A DNA stretch of 55,261 bases from Candidatus Binatia bacterium (GTDB taxonomy: Bacteria; Desulfobacterota; Binatia; HRBIN30), in NCBI GenBank assembly GCA_023150935.1, contig JAKLJW010000036.1, positions 1 to 55,261 of the forward strand, read 5' to 3'. This document shows positions 1 to 8,041 of this stretch, one piece after another. The notes under the pieces were generated by a model that saw only the letters and a list, made by a program, of their open reading frames with translations, did no database searches and was not told the DNA's origin. The first letter of the stretch is position 1. Each line of letters starts with the position of its first letter. The translations under genes and the position numbers were made by a program.

Positions 1-149
1 CGTGCCCCCACGTGGGTGTGCCGCCGGTAGGGGGCACGTAGCAACGTGCCCCCACGTGGGTGTGCCGCCGGTAGGGGGCACGTAGCAACGTGCCCCCACG
101 TGGGTGTGCCGCCGGTAGGGGCACGTTGCAACGTGCCCCTACCCCGTGG
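1..149. repeat. Tandem 44-bp palindromic repeat, three copies plus a partial
   Basis: Copies begin at 1, 45 and 89, with a degenerate partial copy from 132. Each copy opens with CGTGCCCCCACGTGGG and closes with GGGGGCACG, so it can fold on itself, and it contains the perfect 10-bp palindrome CCCACGTGGG. The first two copies are identical and the third has a one-base deletion and a substitution. The array runs off the left edge, so its full size is unknown. No coding function is apparent. Confidence 0.9.
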
Positions 150-278
150 ACGCACTTCAAAGTTCCCTTGACAATGCGGTGCGCCGGGAGTAAGGGGGGC
201 ATCTCCTGCGGTTTTGGTTCCCCTGCTCACGGTCCGCCCTGCTGTATCCGGCGGCGCTAAATTGTGAAGGAGGCGTAC

Positions 279-911
279 ATGAACCGGCCAGTCGTTTCGA
301 TCGTTTCCGTGGCAGTTCTGGTTGGCGGGGCACTCTACGCAGCGGCGGCGTCCGCGCAGCCGCCGCCGATAGTAGGGACGTGGAAGTGCGACGCCCTCGC
401 CGGTAACGTCCAGATCCCGCAGCAGCTCTACAGTAGCGGGTTGTCGGGGTGGAAGTTCAAGGGTATAGGCACGGCGACAAACTGCACCCAGACCAGCGGT
501 TCCGGTGGATATCCGGTCATCTGGGCCTCGTACAAGTTCAAGGGTTACCACCTTGGGCCGAACACGTGCACGGCGGCGGGCGGTCCCACATATTACGGGT
601 ACATGAAGGTCAGGTGGTACTATCCCTTCGTGAATTCCAGTGGCAACTACGTCATGGGGTGGGTGACCACGGTGTACAAGAACTGGGGTAACAACAGTCC
701 ACCCATGTCGTTCACGGCCTTACCGTGCCCGGGGCCGTTAACGGCCTCGCTGGATTACTCGAGTGGCTACGCGGCCGGGACGGGCGTAACCCTCAACGCC
801 ATGCAGACGAACCCCAACTGCACCGATACGGCGACCCAGTGTGCGAGTTCCTATCCGACCGGATTCGCCGGCTATACGTACGGCACACCGGGATACTTGG
901 AGATGAATTGA
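279..911 (+). CDS. Small secreted protein of unknown function
   Basis: A 210-residue protein with a clear Sec signal peptide: Met-Asn-Arg-Pro, a hydrophobic stretch, then a likely cut after Ala-Ser-Ala near residue 27. The mature part is rich in Gly, Tyr, Trp, Asn and Ser with a handful of Cys, as in small exported beta-rich proteins with disulfides. An in-frame GTG lies at 264, but AAGGAGG at 267-273 sits 5 nt before the ATG at 279, which decides the start. I do not recognise a family. The next gene downstream also encodes an exported protein. No promoter motif is convincing. Confidence 0.8.
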   Translation: MNRPVVSIVSVAVLVGGALYAAAASAQPPPIVGTWKCDALAGNVQIPQQLYSSGLSGWKFKGIGTATNCTQTSGSGGYPVIWASYKFKGYHLGPNTCTAAGGPTYYGYMKVRWYYPFVNSSGNYVMGWVTTVYKNWGNNSPPMSFTALPCPGPLTASLDYSSGYAAGTGVTLNAMQTNPNCTDTATQCASSYPTGFAGYTYGTPGYLEMN

Positions 912-966
912 GCGGGGGATCCGAGATGCGCTTTCCGCGCTTGCGCGCGGCGTGAAGAAATCGAAC

Positions 967-1033
967 GGGTAGGGCGAGGCTCCCGCCGAGCCACGACGGT
1001 CCGCTGACGGCTCGGCTGGAGCCTCGCCCTCCC
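967..1033. repeat. Long imperfect inverted repeat
   Basis: The arm at 967-992 (starting GGGTAGGGCGAGGCTCC) is matched by the arm at 1009-1033 (ending GGAGCCTCGCCCTCCC), with a 16-base spacer. About 25 bases pair with a few mismatches. It lies just after the small secreted gene and could act as a 3-prime hairpin, though no T tract follows. It looks like a dispersed palindromic element. Confidence 0.7.
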
Positions 1034-1153
1034 AAAGGCATGTCTGGTCAGGTCATGGATTGCGGGCGCCAGCCCGCTCCGCGAGAGATATCCCGACTCC
1101 GCAGTTCCGGCAGCGGAGGCCGGGCCGGGCAAGAATCGTCTTGCCGCCTCCCT

Positions 1154-1172
1154 CGCGTAACAATGTTACGCG
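1154..1172. promoter_or_regulatory. Perfect 8-bp inverted repeat, possible operator
   Basis: CGCGTAAC and GTTACGCG are separated by AAT, a 19-base perfect dyad in a more AT-rich pocket. The size and symmetry suit a dimeric repressor site, but it lies about 520 bases before the next start codon, so the link to that gene is weak. It could instead be a small hairpin. Confidence 0.35.
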
Positions 1173-1239
1173 ATTCTTAACAGCTATGGTTGCATCGGCG
1201 CCGGCCGGCGCGTGAGCCCAGCTTCGAGGGGGGCTTCCC

Positions 1240-1282
1240 GGGTGGCAGCCCGAGCGCGCCGCGCGCGTTCGGGCTGCCACCC
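1240..1282. repeat. Strong hairpin, about 14-bp stem
   Basis: GGGTGGCAGCCCGA is complementary to TCGGGCTGCCACCC, and the inner GCGC-rich bases extend the stem. The structure would be very stable as RNA or cruciform DNA. There is no T run, so it is not a classical terminator. Its role is unknown. Confidence 0.7.
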
Positions 1283-1691
1283 GCGCCGGCCTGCCGGTGC
1301 ATCCGGATTTACGATCGATCCGCCGGACTCGGCAAGGGGGATTTCCGAGCCGTCGCCCTCGACGGCTGCCGTCGCCGAGCGCCAGGGGCTGGCGAACCCC
1401 ACGGCGGTGCGTTGGCCGCAGTGAGCGATCTTTGCGCTGCCGGTCGACCCTTAACATTGTTTGGTCGTTTCTAACGCCTCTCTTACAGGCCGCGGTGCGC
1501 CGATGGTGCCGGACTGCCCGGAGTGGGCCGGTGGTTTCCGTGGCCTGGAATTGGACCGATGTCGATTTGCGCAAAGATCCTTCGCATGCAGTGCCCGCTG
1601 GTTCAGCGCCCGCCGCCGCTTGGTGGGAAGGTCAATGAATTTCAGCTTCCCAAACCCTTGCCCGATCTCGAACAGATTCGAAGGAGAAACG

Positions 1692-3011
1692 ATGATGCAC
1701 CTCGATCGTACGGTTAGCGGCTTACTGACCGGCACAGTTATGGCGATAGCTGCGGCGGGTATCCTTACCCTCCCCGGCGGCGCGGCGGCAGTGATGACCT
1801 GTAGCGGCCAGACACCGCCGGCAACCCTGACGGACGATTACCAGACGTTCGGCGGATACAACTGCTTCACGCTCTCGGCCGGACAGGACCTGAACATGAA
1901 CGGAAAGAAGATAAGTTGCTACCCTGGGCACATCTGCGGTAAGGCGATCGTCGGTAACGGCGGGAACTCCGACGTGTCCAACGGGACAATCGAAGGGAAC
2001 TTCTACACCGGCGGCGTCTCGAACGTGAGAACCGTCGAGAACCTGAACATCCGGTCGGGAGTTACCAACCCGCTAATAAACGTGAAACGTGCTCAGGGCA
2101 ACGTCATCTCGGGCTTCTACGGGACGGCGATTCAGGCAACGTTTTCTCTCGGGACCGACTACGTGAGTGAGAACTACATCACGGGCGGCAGCGAGGGCGC
2201 GCAGTACGGTATTCGCGTCAACTCGACAGCGGCGACAGGCAGTCCCGATCTGGAGCGGAACTTCGTCCTCGCGGTCTCGGACACGGGCGTCGTTGCGGAA
2301 GGTGGACGTATGGATGTGAAGGGGAACATCGTCGGTCAGTTGCTCTACGTGTCAGAGCCTCCGATCCCGTTCGCCATCTCGGGTATTGTCGGCGCGGCGT
2401 TCGAGAATTTCGGCAGGGCGTTGCGCCCTGCCGACTCGCCGTCCGACTTACCACGGCATCGAGAAGGCGTACTCTACTCCGACCGTGGGGATGACGTCGG
2501 CGCGCACGCCGTCGTCGTTCAGCGGAATCAGCGCGTTCGCCGTGATCACCCCGGTTTCTGCAAAGAGTACGCGCACCCCGACCGAAGCGTCGAAGAGGTC
2601 CGCACGCTCGATTTGAAAGAAGAACGGATCCGGGATTTCGTCTGCCAACGAGCTGAATTGCGAGCGGCCGAGGAACACTACGGCCGCGTTTACCGGCCCG
2701 TACAGCCGCGCCGTGCCCCCGGCGGCCCACGCGAACACGCTGCGACTCGCGTCCTCCGTGTCGATGTCGACGGCAAGGTTGATCAACGGCTCGATCCGGT
2801 CTTCGAATACGTGCGACAGAATGAGCTGCGGCTGCACGCGCATCGTCCCCGCCCCCTGCAGGTCGTTGTCGTCGCCGGTGGGGAAACTCAGTCCCAGGCC
2901 GGCCGCAACGTCCACCCAGTCGAAACGGTGGAGCACGTACTTCGTCCGCAGCAACAGGTCGCCGATTCCGGCCGCACTCCCCGACTCGCTGAACGTCCGC
3001 GTCCCAGTTAG
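1692..3011 (+). CDS. Exported beta-helix-like protein with doubtful 3-prime end
   Basis: The start is the ATG at 1692: AAGGAG at 1681-1686 precedes it, and a signal peptide follows (hydrophobic residues 9-27, likely cut near residue 33). Residues 40-235 show short repeats of Asn-x-Ile, Gly-Asn and Thr-Gly turns, as in right-handed parallel beta-helix proteins. From about base 2400 the frame runs through a hairpin and then antisense through the convergent barrel gene at 2448-3683, and becomes Arg/His/Glu-rich with no fold character. The true protein is probably about 240 residues plus a tail that is truncated, frameshifted or simply spurious. An upstream in-frame start at 1461 is rejected for lack of RBS and composition. 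Confidence 0.6.
   Translation: MMHLDRTVSGLLTGTVMAIAAAGILTLPGGAAAVMTCSGQTPPATLTDDYQTFGGYNCFTLSAGQDLNMNGKKISCYPGHICGKAIVGNGGNSDVSNGTIEGNFYTGGVSNVRTVENLNIRSGVTNPLINVKRAQGNVISGFYGTAIQATFSLGTDYVSENYITGGSEGAQYGIRVNSTAATGSPDLERNFVLAVSDTGVVAEGGRMDVKGNIVGQLLYVSEPPIPFAISGIVGAAFENFGRALRPADSPSDLPRHREGVLYSDRGDDVGAHAVVVQRNQRVRRDHPGFCKEYAHPDRSVEEVRTLDLKEERIRDFVCQRAELRAAEEHYGRVYRPVQPRRAPGGPREHAATRVLRVDVDGKVDQRLDPVFEYVRQNELRLHAHRPRPLQVVVVAGGETQSQAGRNVHPVETVEHVLRPQQQVADSGRTPRLAERPRPS
2412..2432. terminator. Hairpin between convergent genes
   Basis: GGCAGGGC, loop GTTGC, GCCCTGCC form a perfect 8-bp stem. It sits between the recognisable end of the beta-helix domain and the stop codon of the opposing gene at 2448. 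It could serve both directions, but neither side has a T tract, so it is a terminator candidate only by position and shape. Confidence 0.5.
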
Positions 3012-3683
3012 AGGGCTTCCGGCCGGCAGCGCGAACTGCGGCAACCGCGGATCCGGTACCTTTGCCGTCACGTCCAGACCCAATGACGTGACCATGACAG
3101 GCAAGGCCAGGTTGACGTCCCAGTCGGGCGTTATGCCGTACGTGATCGCCGGGGCGATGATGTGCGCGGTGACCGACAGATCGGCGCGCACGCGCACCGG
3201 CAGGTACGTGGTGAATCGTCCGTCGGCCAGCCGCGTGCCGCCGGCGACCTGAAAGTAAATGAAGCGGCCGTCGAGGAGCGGTTTGTTGACCAGGTTGTCC
3301 AGCGCCTCGCCGTTGATATCGGAGATGTTGACGTAGGAGTAGCTGACGCCGAGGTTCACCTGACCCTTGCCGATCGTCTCCGTGCGTTCGCCGAAGATCG
3401 GTCCGAGCACGCCGGTGCGGCGCTCGAAGGTCTCCAGCGCCGGATCGTAGACGTAGGTGACACTCGAGCTCGCGGACGCCACCGGGTAGGTCGACGCGAC
3501 CGTGTTGGCCAGTGCCGGCCCCAGGGGCTTCAGTTGCAGGCCGGCCAGGGTCGGGTTGTCGAACAGGCCGGTAAGGTCGGCACGGGCGGCGAGCGGCAGT
3601 GCCGGCACGAAAGCCGCCGCCATCAGCGCGCGGATTACGAGGCGGCGGAACGAAGCGAATCGGACGCGGGCGGAGGGCAGCAT
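2448..3683 (-). CDS. Outer-membrane beta-barrel protein, transporter/phenol-MetA-like
   Basis: A 411-residue protein with a signal peptide (Arg-rich start, hydrophobic 16-34, cut after Ala-Arg-Ala at about 35). The mature part alternates short amphipathic strands and polar turns throughout, for example around GKGQVNLGVSYSYVNISD, and ends in an aromatic residue (Phe-Ser-Met-Pro-Trp), as is typical of outer-membrane barrels. The pattern resembles the transporter/MetA-pathway-of-phenol-degradation barrel families. Its substrate cannot be told. It diverges from the cyclase gene at 3773 with about 90 bases between them. Its 3-prime half is antisense to the long tail of the beta-helix ORF, and this strand has the better coding character. 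Confidence 0.82.
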   Translation of the reverse strand: MLPSARVRFASFRRLVIRALMAAAFVPALPLAARADLTGLFDNPTLAGLQLKPLGPALANTVASTYPVASASSSVTYVYDPALETFERRTGVLGPIFGERTETIGKGQVNLGVSYSYVNISDINGEALDNLVNKPLLDGRFIYFQVAGGTRLADGRFTTYLPVRVRADLSVTAHIIAPAITYGITPDWDVNLALPVMVTSLGLDVTAKVPDPRLPQFALPAGSPLTGTRTFSESGSAAGIGDLLLRTKYVLHRFDWVDVAAGLGLSFPTGDDNDLQGAGTMRVQPQLILSHVFEDRIEPLINLAVDIDTEDASRSVFAWAAGGTARLYGPVNAAVVFLGRSQFSSLADEIPDPFFFQIERADLFDASVGVRVLFAETGVITANALIPLNDDGVRADVIPTVGVEYAFSMPW

Positions 3684-3772
3684 AACGCGGACCGGGCCGG
3701 GCGGTTGTCGGCATTTACTCCGATTACCCGTTGCTTTACAACTTGATCAGGTTCGCCTGCGCGCACACCGTC

Positions 3773-5440
3773 ATGCCTGACGAGACCCCGTTCACCCGCC
3801 GCATCTGCGCCGTGCTTCTTGCGGATGTAACGGGGTTCAGCGCCCTCATGGGCAAGGACGACGAGCGCACGGCGCGGGCGGTCCACCGGCTCCAGCAGGT
3901 CGTTCAGGATATCGTTGCCGAGGCCGGCGGCCGTGCCGAACCGTGCGCCGGCGACGCCATCTTCGCCACCTTCGATAGCGTCGTCGGCGCAGTCGCCGCG
4001 GCGCTCGGTATCCTGCGTCGCCTCGACCGCGAGCAGTTCGAAGGCCAGCACCTGAAACTGCGCATCGGCATTCACGTCGGCGACGTACTCACTCGCGACG
4101 GTGCCGCGTTCGGCGACGCCATCAACATCGCCGCCCGCTTGCAGGCGGTGGCGCGCCCCGGTTCGATCTGCGTCTCCGAGACCGTCTATCGCCAGGTTCG
4201 CAACCGCTTCGACGACCAGTTCGTCAGCATCGGCCGGCAAAATCTGAAGAACATCTCGGATCAGATACAGGCGTACCTGATCCTGCCGCGCGACGTCGCC
4301 GTCGGGCACAACGAGCCGCGGTACCGGCGTCCGCTCCTCTGGGGCGGCGCCGTGGCCGCCGTGGTGGCAACCGTCGCGGCGGGGGCGCTGCTGGCTGTGC
4401 GCGACCGGAGCGGCCCGACCATAGCGGTGCCGGCCGGCGGTGCGGGCTCGCAGGCCACGGTCAGGGGCGAAGCCGATTCGCCGGGTGTGCGCGAAGACGG
4501 CGGAGCCGATCTCGCGGCGGCGGCCGACAAGGTCGTGCTCGGGGTTATGGGCTTCAAGGGTCTCGGCGGGGGCGAGGGCGACGACTGGCGCCGCGAGGCG
4601 CTGCGCGACGGCCTCAACACGCAACTCAGCCAGCTCTCGCAAGTCAAGGTGTACTCGAAGGAGTTCATCGACTTCCTGATCTCCCGCAAAGGGCTCAGCG
4701 AGATCGAGGCGGCCAAGGATCTCGGCATCGCCAAGATGGTCTCGGGTAGCTTCGTGGTGGTCCGCGACGAACTCAAGATCGAGACGCACGTGGTGGACGT
4801 CGATACCGGCGTCCTCGAAGCGTCTTACGAAACCGCCGGGCAGGCGCACGAGTTTCTCGCGCTGCAGAATCAGCTCGCCCTCGGACTGATTGCGCGGCTC
4901 GATATCCCGATCACCGACGCGGAACGTCGCCTGCTTGCGCAGCGGCCGAGCAGCGAGGACGCGCTGCGCATGCTGCTCGAAGCCGAGGGCCAGGCCCGCC
5001 CGGCCGCGACGCCCGCCGCGCGCGGTCCGGGAATCGGCAGGCCGGTTATGCCACCTTCGGCGGCGCTGGCTGCCGTCTGGCCGTTCGCGGCGCGGTCGGC
5101 GCGGGCCGACGATGTGGGGCAGGCTGCCATCCTTGCCGCGCTGGAGAGTTATCGCGCGGCCACCGAAGCGCGCGACCTTGCCCGCCTGGCGGCGGTGTAC
5201 AACGCTTTTCCGCCCGAGCAGCAGGCGGCGCAGCAGCGCTACTTCGACAACGTTCGCGATCTCAAGGTGACGATCGAAAACCCGGAGATCGCCATCGTTG
5301 GCGACGAGGCGGTCGTGAGCTACACGCGCACCGACGACTTCGTCGACGCCCGCACCGGCCGGCCGATGCACGTCTCCGTGCGCCTCACCAAGATCATGGT
5401 GCGCGACGACGGCAAGTGGCGTCTGGCGCCGGGGAAGTGA
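3773..5440 (+). CDS. Class III adenylate/guanylate cyclase with TM and C-terminal TolB-like and SnoaL-like parts
   Basis: A 555-residue protein. Residues 8-172 form a class III cyclase catalytic domain with metal-binding Asp18 (LLADVTGFSALM) and Asp61 (AGDAIFATFDS), then RIGIHVGDV and GDAINIAARLQ. A single membrane helix follows at about 188-209. Residues 258-395 resemble the TolB/FlgO-like module often found after such cyclases, and residues 440-555 resemble a SnoaL/DUF4440-type NTF2 fold. The cyclase would be cytoplasmic and the rest extracytoplasmic, so this looks like a one-piece sensor that makes cAMP or cGMP. The ATG at 3773 is preferred to the TTG at 3731. It diverges from the barrel gene and is followed by a G-rich repeat. 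Confidence 0.88.
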   Translation: MPDETPFTRRICAVLLADVTGFSALMGKDDERTARAVHRLQQVVQDIVAEAGGRAEPCAGDAIFATFDSVVGAVAAALGILRRLDREQFEGQHLKLRIGIHVGDVLTRDGAAFGDAINIAARLQAVARPGSICVSETVYRQVRNRFDDQFVSIGRQNLKNISDQIQAYLILPRDVAVGHNEPRYRRPLLWGGAVAAVVATVAAGALLAVRDRSGPTIAVPAGGAGSQATVRGEADSPGVREDGGADLAAAADKVVLGVMGFKGLGGGEGDDWRREALRDGLNTQLSQLSQVKVYSKEFIDFLISRKGLSEIEAAKDLGIAKMVSGSFVVVRDELKIETHVVDVDTGVLEASYETAGQAHEFLALQNQLALGLIARLDIPITDAERRLLAQRPSSEDALRMLLEAEGQARPAATPAARGPGIGRPVMPPSAALAAVWPFAARSARADDVGQAAILAALESYRAATEARDLARLAAVYNAFPPEQQAAQQRYFDNVRDLKVTIENPEIAIVGDEAVVSYTRTDDFVDARTGRPMHVSVRLTKIMVRDDGKWRLAPGK

Positions 5441-5442
5441 TT

Positions 5443-5570
5443 TGGGGGTCCTGGGGTCCTGGGGTCCTGGGGGCTTGGGGTCTTGAGGTCCTGGGGTCCT
5501 GGGGGCTTGGGGTCTTGGGGTCTTGGGGTCCTGGGGTCCTGGGGTCTTGAAGTCTTGGGGTCTTGAGGGG
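5443..5570 (+). repeat. G-rich octamer array
   Basis: About 15 degenerate copies of an 8-bp unit (TGGGGTCC, TGGGGTCT or TGGGGGCT) follow the cyclase stop codon directly. Many GGGG runs are spaced by 4 bases, so the plus strand could form G-quadruplexes. The same unit recurs at 25401-25495, with looser relatives at 54101 and 55083. Confidence 0.9.
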
Positions 5571-5613
5571 GGATGGATGGCTGCATCGTACGCCGCCTTC
5601 CCCGGCGTCCGCT

Positions 5614-7086
5614 TCAGTCCTGGCCCTGATAGGCCATGGGGCCCGGGAACTGCGCGGCGATGCGGTCGGGGTCGATGACCAGGCCAGTGGTGTGGGTGAC
5701 CTGGCGCAGGTTGGTGCCGCCGGCGTTCATCATGAACACCTGCGCGCCATCGGGGTTGGTGCCCAACGGGTCGCAGTTCGAATAGAGCAGCAGGGTGTCG
5801 GTGGGGGCGTCGTAACCGAAGATCAGGGTTGCGCACCCCAGACCCAGCGGTCCGAAGTTGCACCCGACTTCGGACTGTGGGGCCTCGTCGAACGAGGAGA
5901 GCTGGGTGAGGCCGGCGCCGGTGGTGTCGACGGCGAAGACCTGGCAGTTGTGCGACGGGTTGCTGCCGAGCGGATCGGCCGAGCCGACGAAGAACACGCG
6001 GGCGTCGTGTACGTCGATGACCGGGTTGGTGGTGTCGGAGCGCTCGAAGCCGGTCAGTTGCAGGTAGTTCGTGCCGTCGATGAGCAGGATCTCCTGGACG
6101 TTCCCTGCCGGCCCCTCGCGGGCAGGGGTGTCGCTAAGCAGGAGGCTCACGCCGGGCACCCCCTTCGGCGCAACGAAGGTCGGGTCGATTTCGCTGTCCG
6201 GTCCGACCTCGGTCGGCGGGAGCCGGGTCAGGTTGGTGCCGTCGACACTGACCGTGAAGAGTCCGAGCACCTGTTTGGGATTCAGATTGTCCGGATTGGC
6301 GGACGATGCGAAAGCCACCGTGCGTGGGTCGGCGAATCCCGGGCAACAGGTGGCGGGAAGATCCGGCGCCCGGCGTCCGGGCGGAAGTCGCGTCAATAGC
6401 CGCCGGCCTCCGGTGGTCAGGTCGAGGGCGGCGATCTGCACGGTGTCGATGCCGTCGGGTCCGGGGCCGCGGTCGGTGAACGCGGCGATCCGGCCGTTCG
6501 GGCTTAAGGCGAGCGACGGAATGACGAGGAGCGCATTCTCCCCTTCGAAAAAGATGGGCTCGGCGCTGGCCTCGCCGATACGGCGCAAACCGGTTCCGTC
6601 CGGCCGGACGAGAAACATCCCGCTGGCGCCGGGCGGCAGGGCGGGGGGTGTCAGGCAGAATTCGGGCGTGCAGTATGCGAGCCGATCGGTCACCTCGAAC
6701 AGCACCGCAGAGCCGTCGGGAAGAACGCCGAGGCGCTGGAACACGCCCGCGAGGACGAGTTCGGGTCCGAAGCGGTCTTTCGCCAGTGCCACGCAGGCGC
6801 CGGTGGGTGCCGGGGGGCCGAGAATCGGGTACCGCACGACGGTGACCGCCGGGCCGTTGCCGCGCCGGACGACGAGGCGCTGCGTGCCGATCGGACTCAG
6901 GCCGAAACCGGTCTCTTCGCAATCGGTGATCACCCAGGCAAGGGTCCCGATGTCCGGGGCCGGCGGCGGCGCGCCGTCGTCGTCGCCACAGCCGGCGATG
7001 ACCGGCAGCACGACCGCGAGAGCCGCACTCAGCGTCAGGACTCGGCGGGCGAATGGCGTAAGCCGGATCGGTGGTAGGTGCGGCAT
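5614..7086 (-). CDS. Beta-propeller (TolB/PD40-like) lipoprotein
   Basis: A 490-residue protein with a lipoprotein signal: hydrophobic residues 16-32 and a lipobox Val-Ile-Ala-Gly-Cys with Cys33, followed by an acidic linker. The mature part repeats blades of the form 'parameter, Asp-Gly-Thr-Asn-Leu, Arg-Leu-Pro' and 'Ser-Pro-Asn-Gly-Arg-Ile-Ala-Ala-Phe', typical of PD40/TolB propellers, with several Cys that may form disulfides. It is probably a periplasmic or surface propeller that binds a protein or glycan; no enzymatic residues are evident. It is transcribed away from the methyltransferase at 7227, across about 140 bases. Confidence 0.8.
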   Translation of the reverse strand: MPHLPPIRLTPFARRVLTLSAALAVVLPVIAGCGDDDGAPPPAPDIGTLAWVITDCEETGFGLSPIGTQRLVVRRGNGPAVTVVRYPILGPPAPTGACVALAKDRFGPELVLAGVFQRLGVLPDGSAVLFEVTDRLAYCTPEFCLTPPALPPGASGMFLVRPDGTGLRRIGEASAEPIFFEGENALLVIPSLALSPNGRIAAFTDRGPGPDGIDTVQIAALDLTTGGRRLLTRLPPGRRAPDLPATCCPGFADPRTVAFASSANPDNLNPKQVLGLFTVSVDGTNLTRLPPTEVGPDSEIDPTFVAPKGVPGVSLLLSDTPAREGPAGNVQEILLIDGTNYLQLTGFERSDTTNPVIDVHDARVFFVGSADPLGSNPSHNCQVFAVDTTGAGLTQLSSFDEAPQSEVGCNFGPLGLGCATLIFGYDAPTDTLLLYSNCDPLGTNPDGAQVFMMNAGGTNLRQVTHTTGLVIDPDRIAAQFPGPMAYQGQD

Positions 7087-7226
7087 CGCAGCGGTCCGTT
7101 CGGGTCGAGGCCGCGACGATAGCGCAGTGGACCGTATCGGCTCAACGTGGTCGGGGCCAAAACACAGGAAGTTGTGGAAGTTGGGTGACGCAGCGTGTAC
7201 GGTCGACAGGCGGCGCGCAGCAGGTC

Positions 7227-8036
7227 ATGAGTTTCGTGTATTACACCGTCGACACCGGCATCGAGGCCAGCCAGATATTCTGGAGCCACGACTCGGTCGA
7301 CGACCACGTCGGGCTCTGCGATTTCGAGACCACTCTGCCGGTCTTTCTCGAGGCGTTGCCGAAAGGCGCGGTGGTGATCGATGCGGGCTGCGGTCTGGCA
7401 CGCTGGGTGTTCTACCTGCGGGCGCGGGGTTACCGCGTGATCGGTACCGACTGCGCCTTCGCGGCTCTGGCGCAAGCGAGGCGTCACCAGGCGACCGCGC
7501 CGCTGTTCGTCTCCGATACGTTGCAACTGCCGTTGCGCGACGAGTCCGTGGGCGGCATCATCTCTCTCGGGGTCGTCGAACACGCGATCGAGGGACCGCA
7601 CCGCGCCCTGCGCGAGTTGCGCCGCGTGCTGCGGCCGGGCGGCGTGGCTCTGGTCGCAGTGCCCTACAACAACCCCTGGCGCCGCGCCCTGATCAATCAG
7701 TTGCGACGCTTCCGGGACTGGCAGAAACGCCGTGCCGGGTTCAAGCTCGACTTTGCCGAGTACCGCTTCTCCGCCCGCGAACTCGCCGGCTTCCTGCGCG
7801 ATAGCGGGTTCGAGGTCGAGTCGGTGTACGCGGACGACTTCACGCCGCCCCTGGGCAAGGGCCTCTGGGTGGATTCCTCGTCGTTCTTCGGCTACCGGGC
7901 CGGGATGTTCGATCTGCAACCGGGGCGCAAGCGCTGGGAGCTGAATCGCCGCGGGCGGTTCGTGCAGCGCTGTGCCAACCTGGTCTCGCCGTGGTTGGTC
8001 GCCGGCGGGGTGCTCGCGGTCGCTCGACGCCGGTGA
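7227..8036 (+). CDS. SAM-dependent class I methyltransferase
   Basis: A 269-residue Rossmann methyltransferase. Motif I is VVIDAGCGLARW, the acidic loop is VIGTDCA, the post-I motif includes LPLRDESV, and SLGVVEHAIE precedes the HRALRELRRVLRPGG motif of the ubiquinone/menaquinone type (Methyltransf_11). An upstream in-frame extension to 7071 lacks an RBS and runs into the divergent promoter region, so the ATG at 7227 is chosen. The stop codon is 5 bases from the next gene, a GT2, so it is probably the first gene of a glycan operon at 7227-9950. The likely substrate is a sugar or lipid-linked intermediate, by context only. Confidence 0.85.
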   Translation: MSFVYYTVDTGIEASQIFWSHDSVDDHVGLCDFETTLPVFLEALPKGAVVIDAGCGLARWVFYLRARGYRVIGTDCAFAALAQARRHQATAPLFVSDTLQLPLRDESVGGIISLGVVEHAIEGPHRALRELRRVLRPGGVALVAVPYNNPWRRALINQLRRFRDWQKRRAGFKLDFAEYRFSARELAGFLRDSGFEVESVYADDFTPPLGKGLWVDSSSFFGYRAGMFDLQPGRKRWELNRRGRFVQRCANLVSPWLVAGGVLAVARRR

Positions 8037-8041
8037 ACCGT

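Larger units (their letters stand above)
912..1691. other. 780-bp intergenic region with inverted repeats, no gene seen
   Basis: Several ORFs cross this stretch, but none has a ribosome binding site or protein-like composition. It holds a degenerate relic of the dispersed repeat near 926-962, a long inverted repeat at 967-1033, a small GCGGGC palindrome at 1062-1076, a short perfect inverted repeat at 1154-1172 and a strong hairpin at 1240-1282. The last 150 bases are less GC-rich and probably carry the promoter and leader of the gene at 1692. No clear -35/-10 pair can be named. Confidence 0.6.

Noticed and set aside
912..1691. tRNA or small RNA gene
   Set aside because: No T-loop consensus or cloverleaf could be made; only inverted repeats are present.
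3635..5863. 742-codon minus-strand frame
   Set aside because: Runs antisense through the cyclase and the G-rich array; composition is low-complexity.
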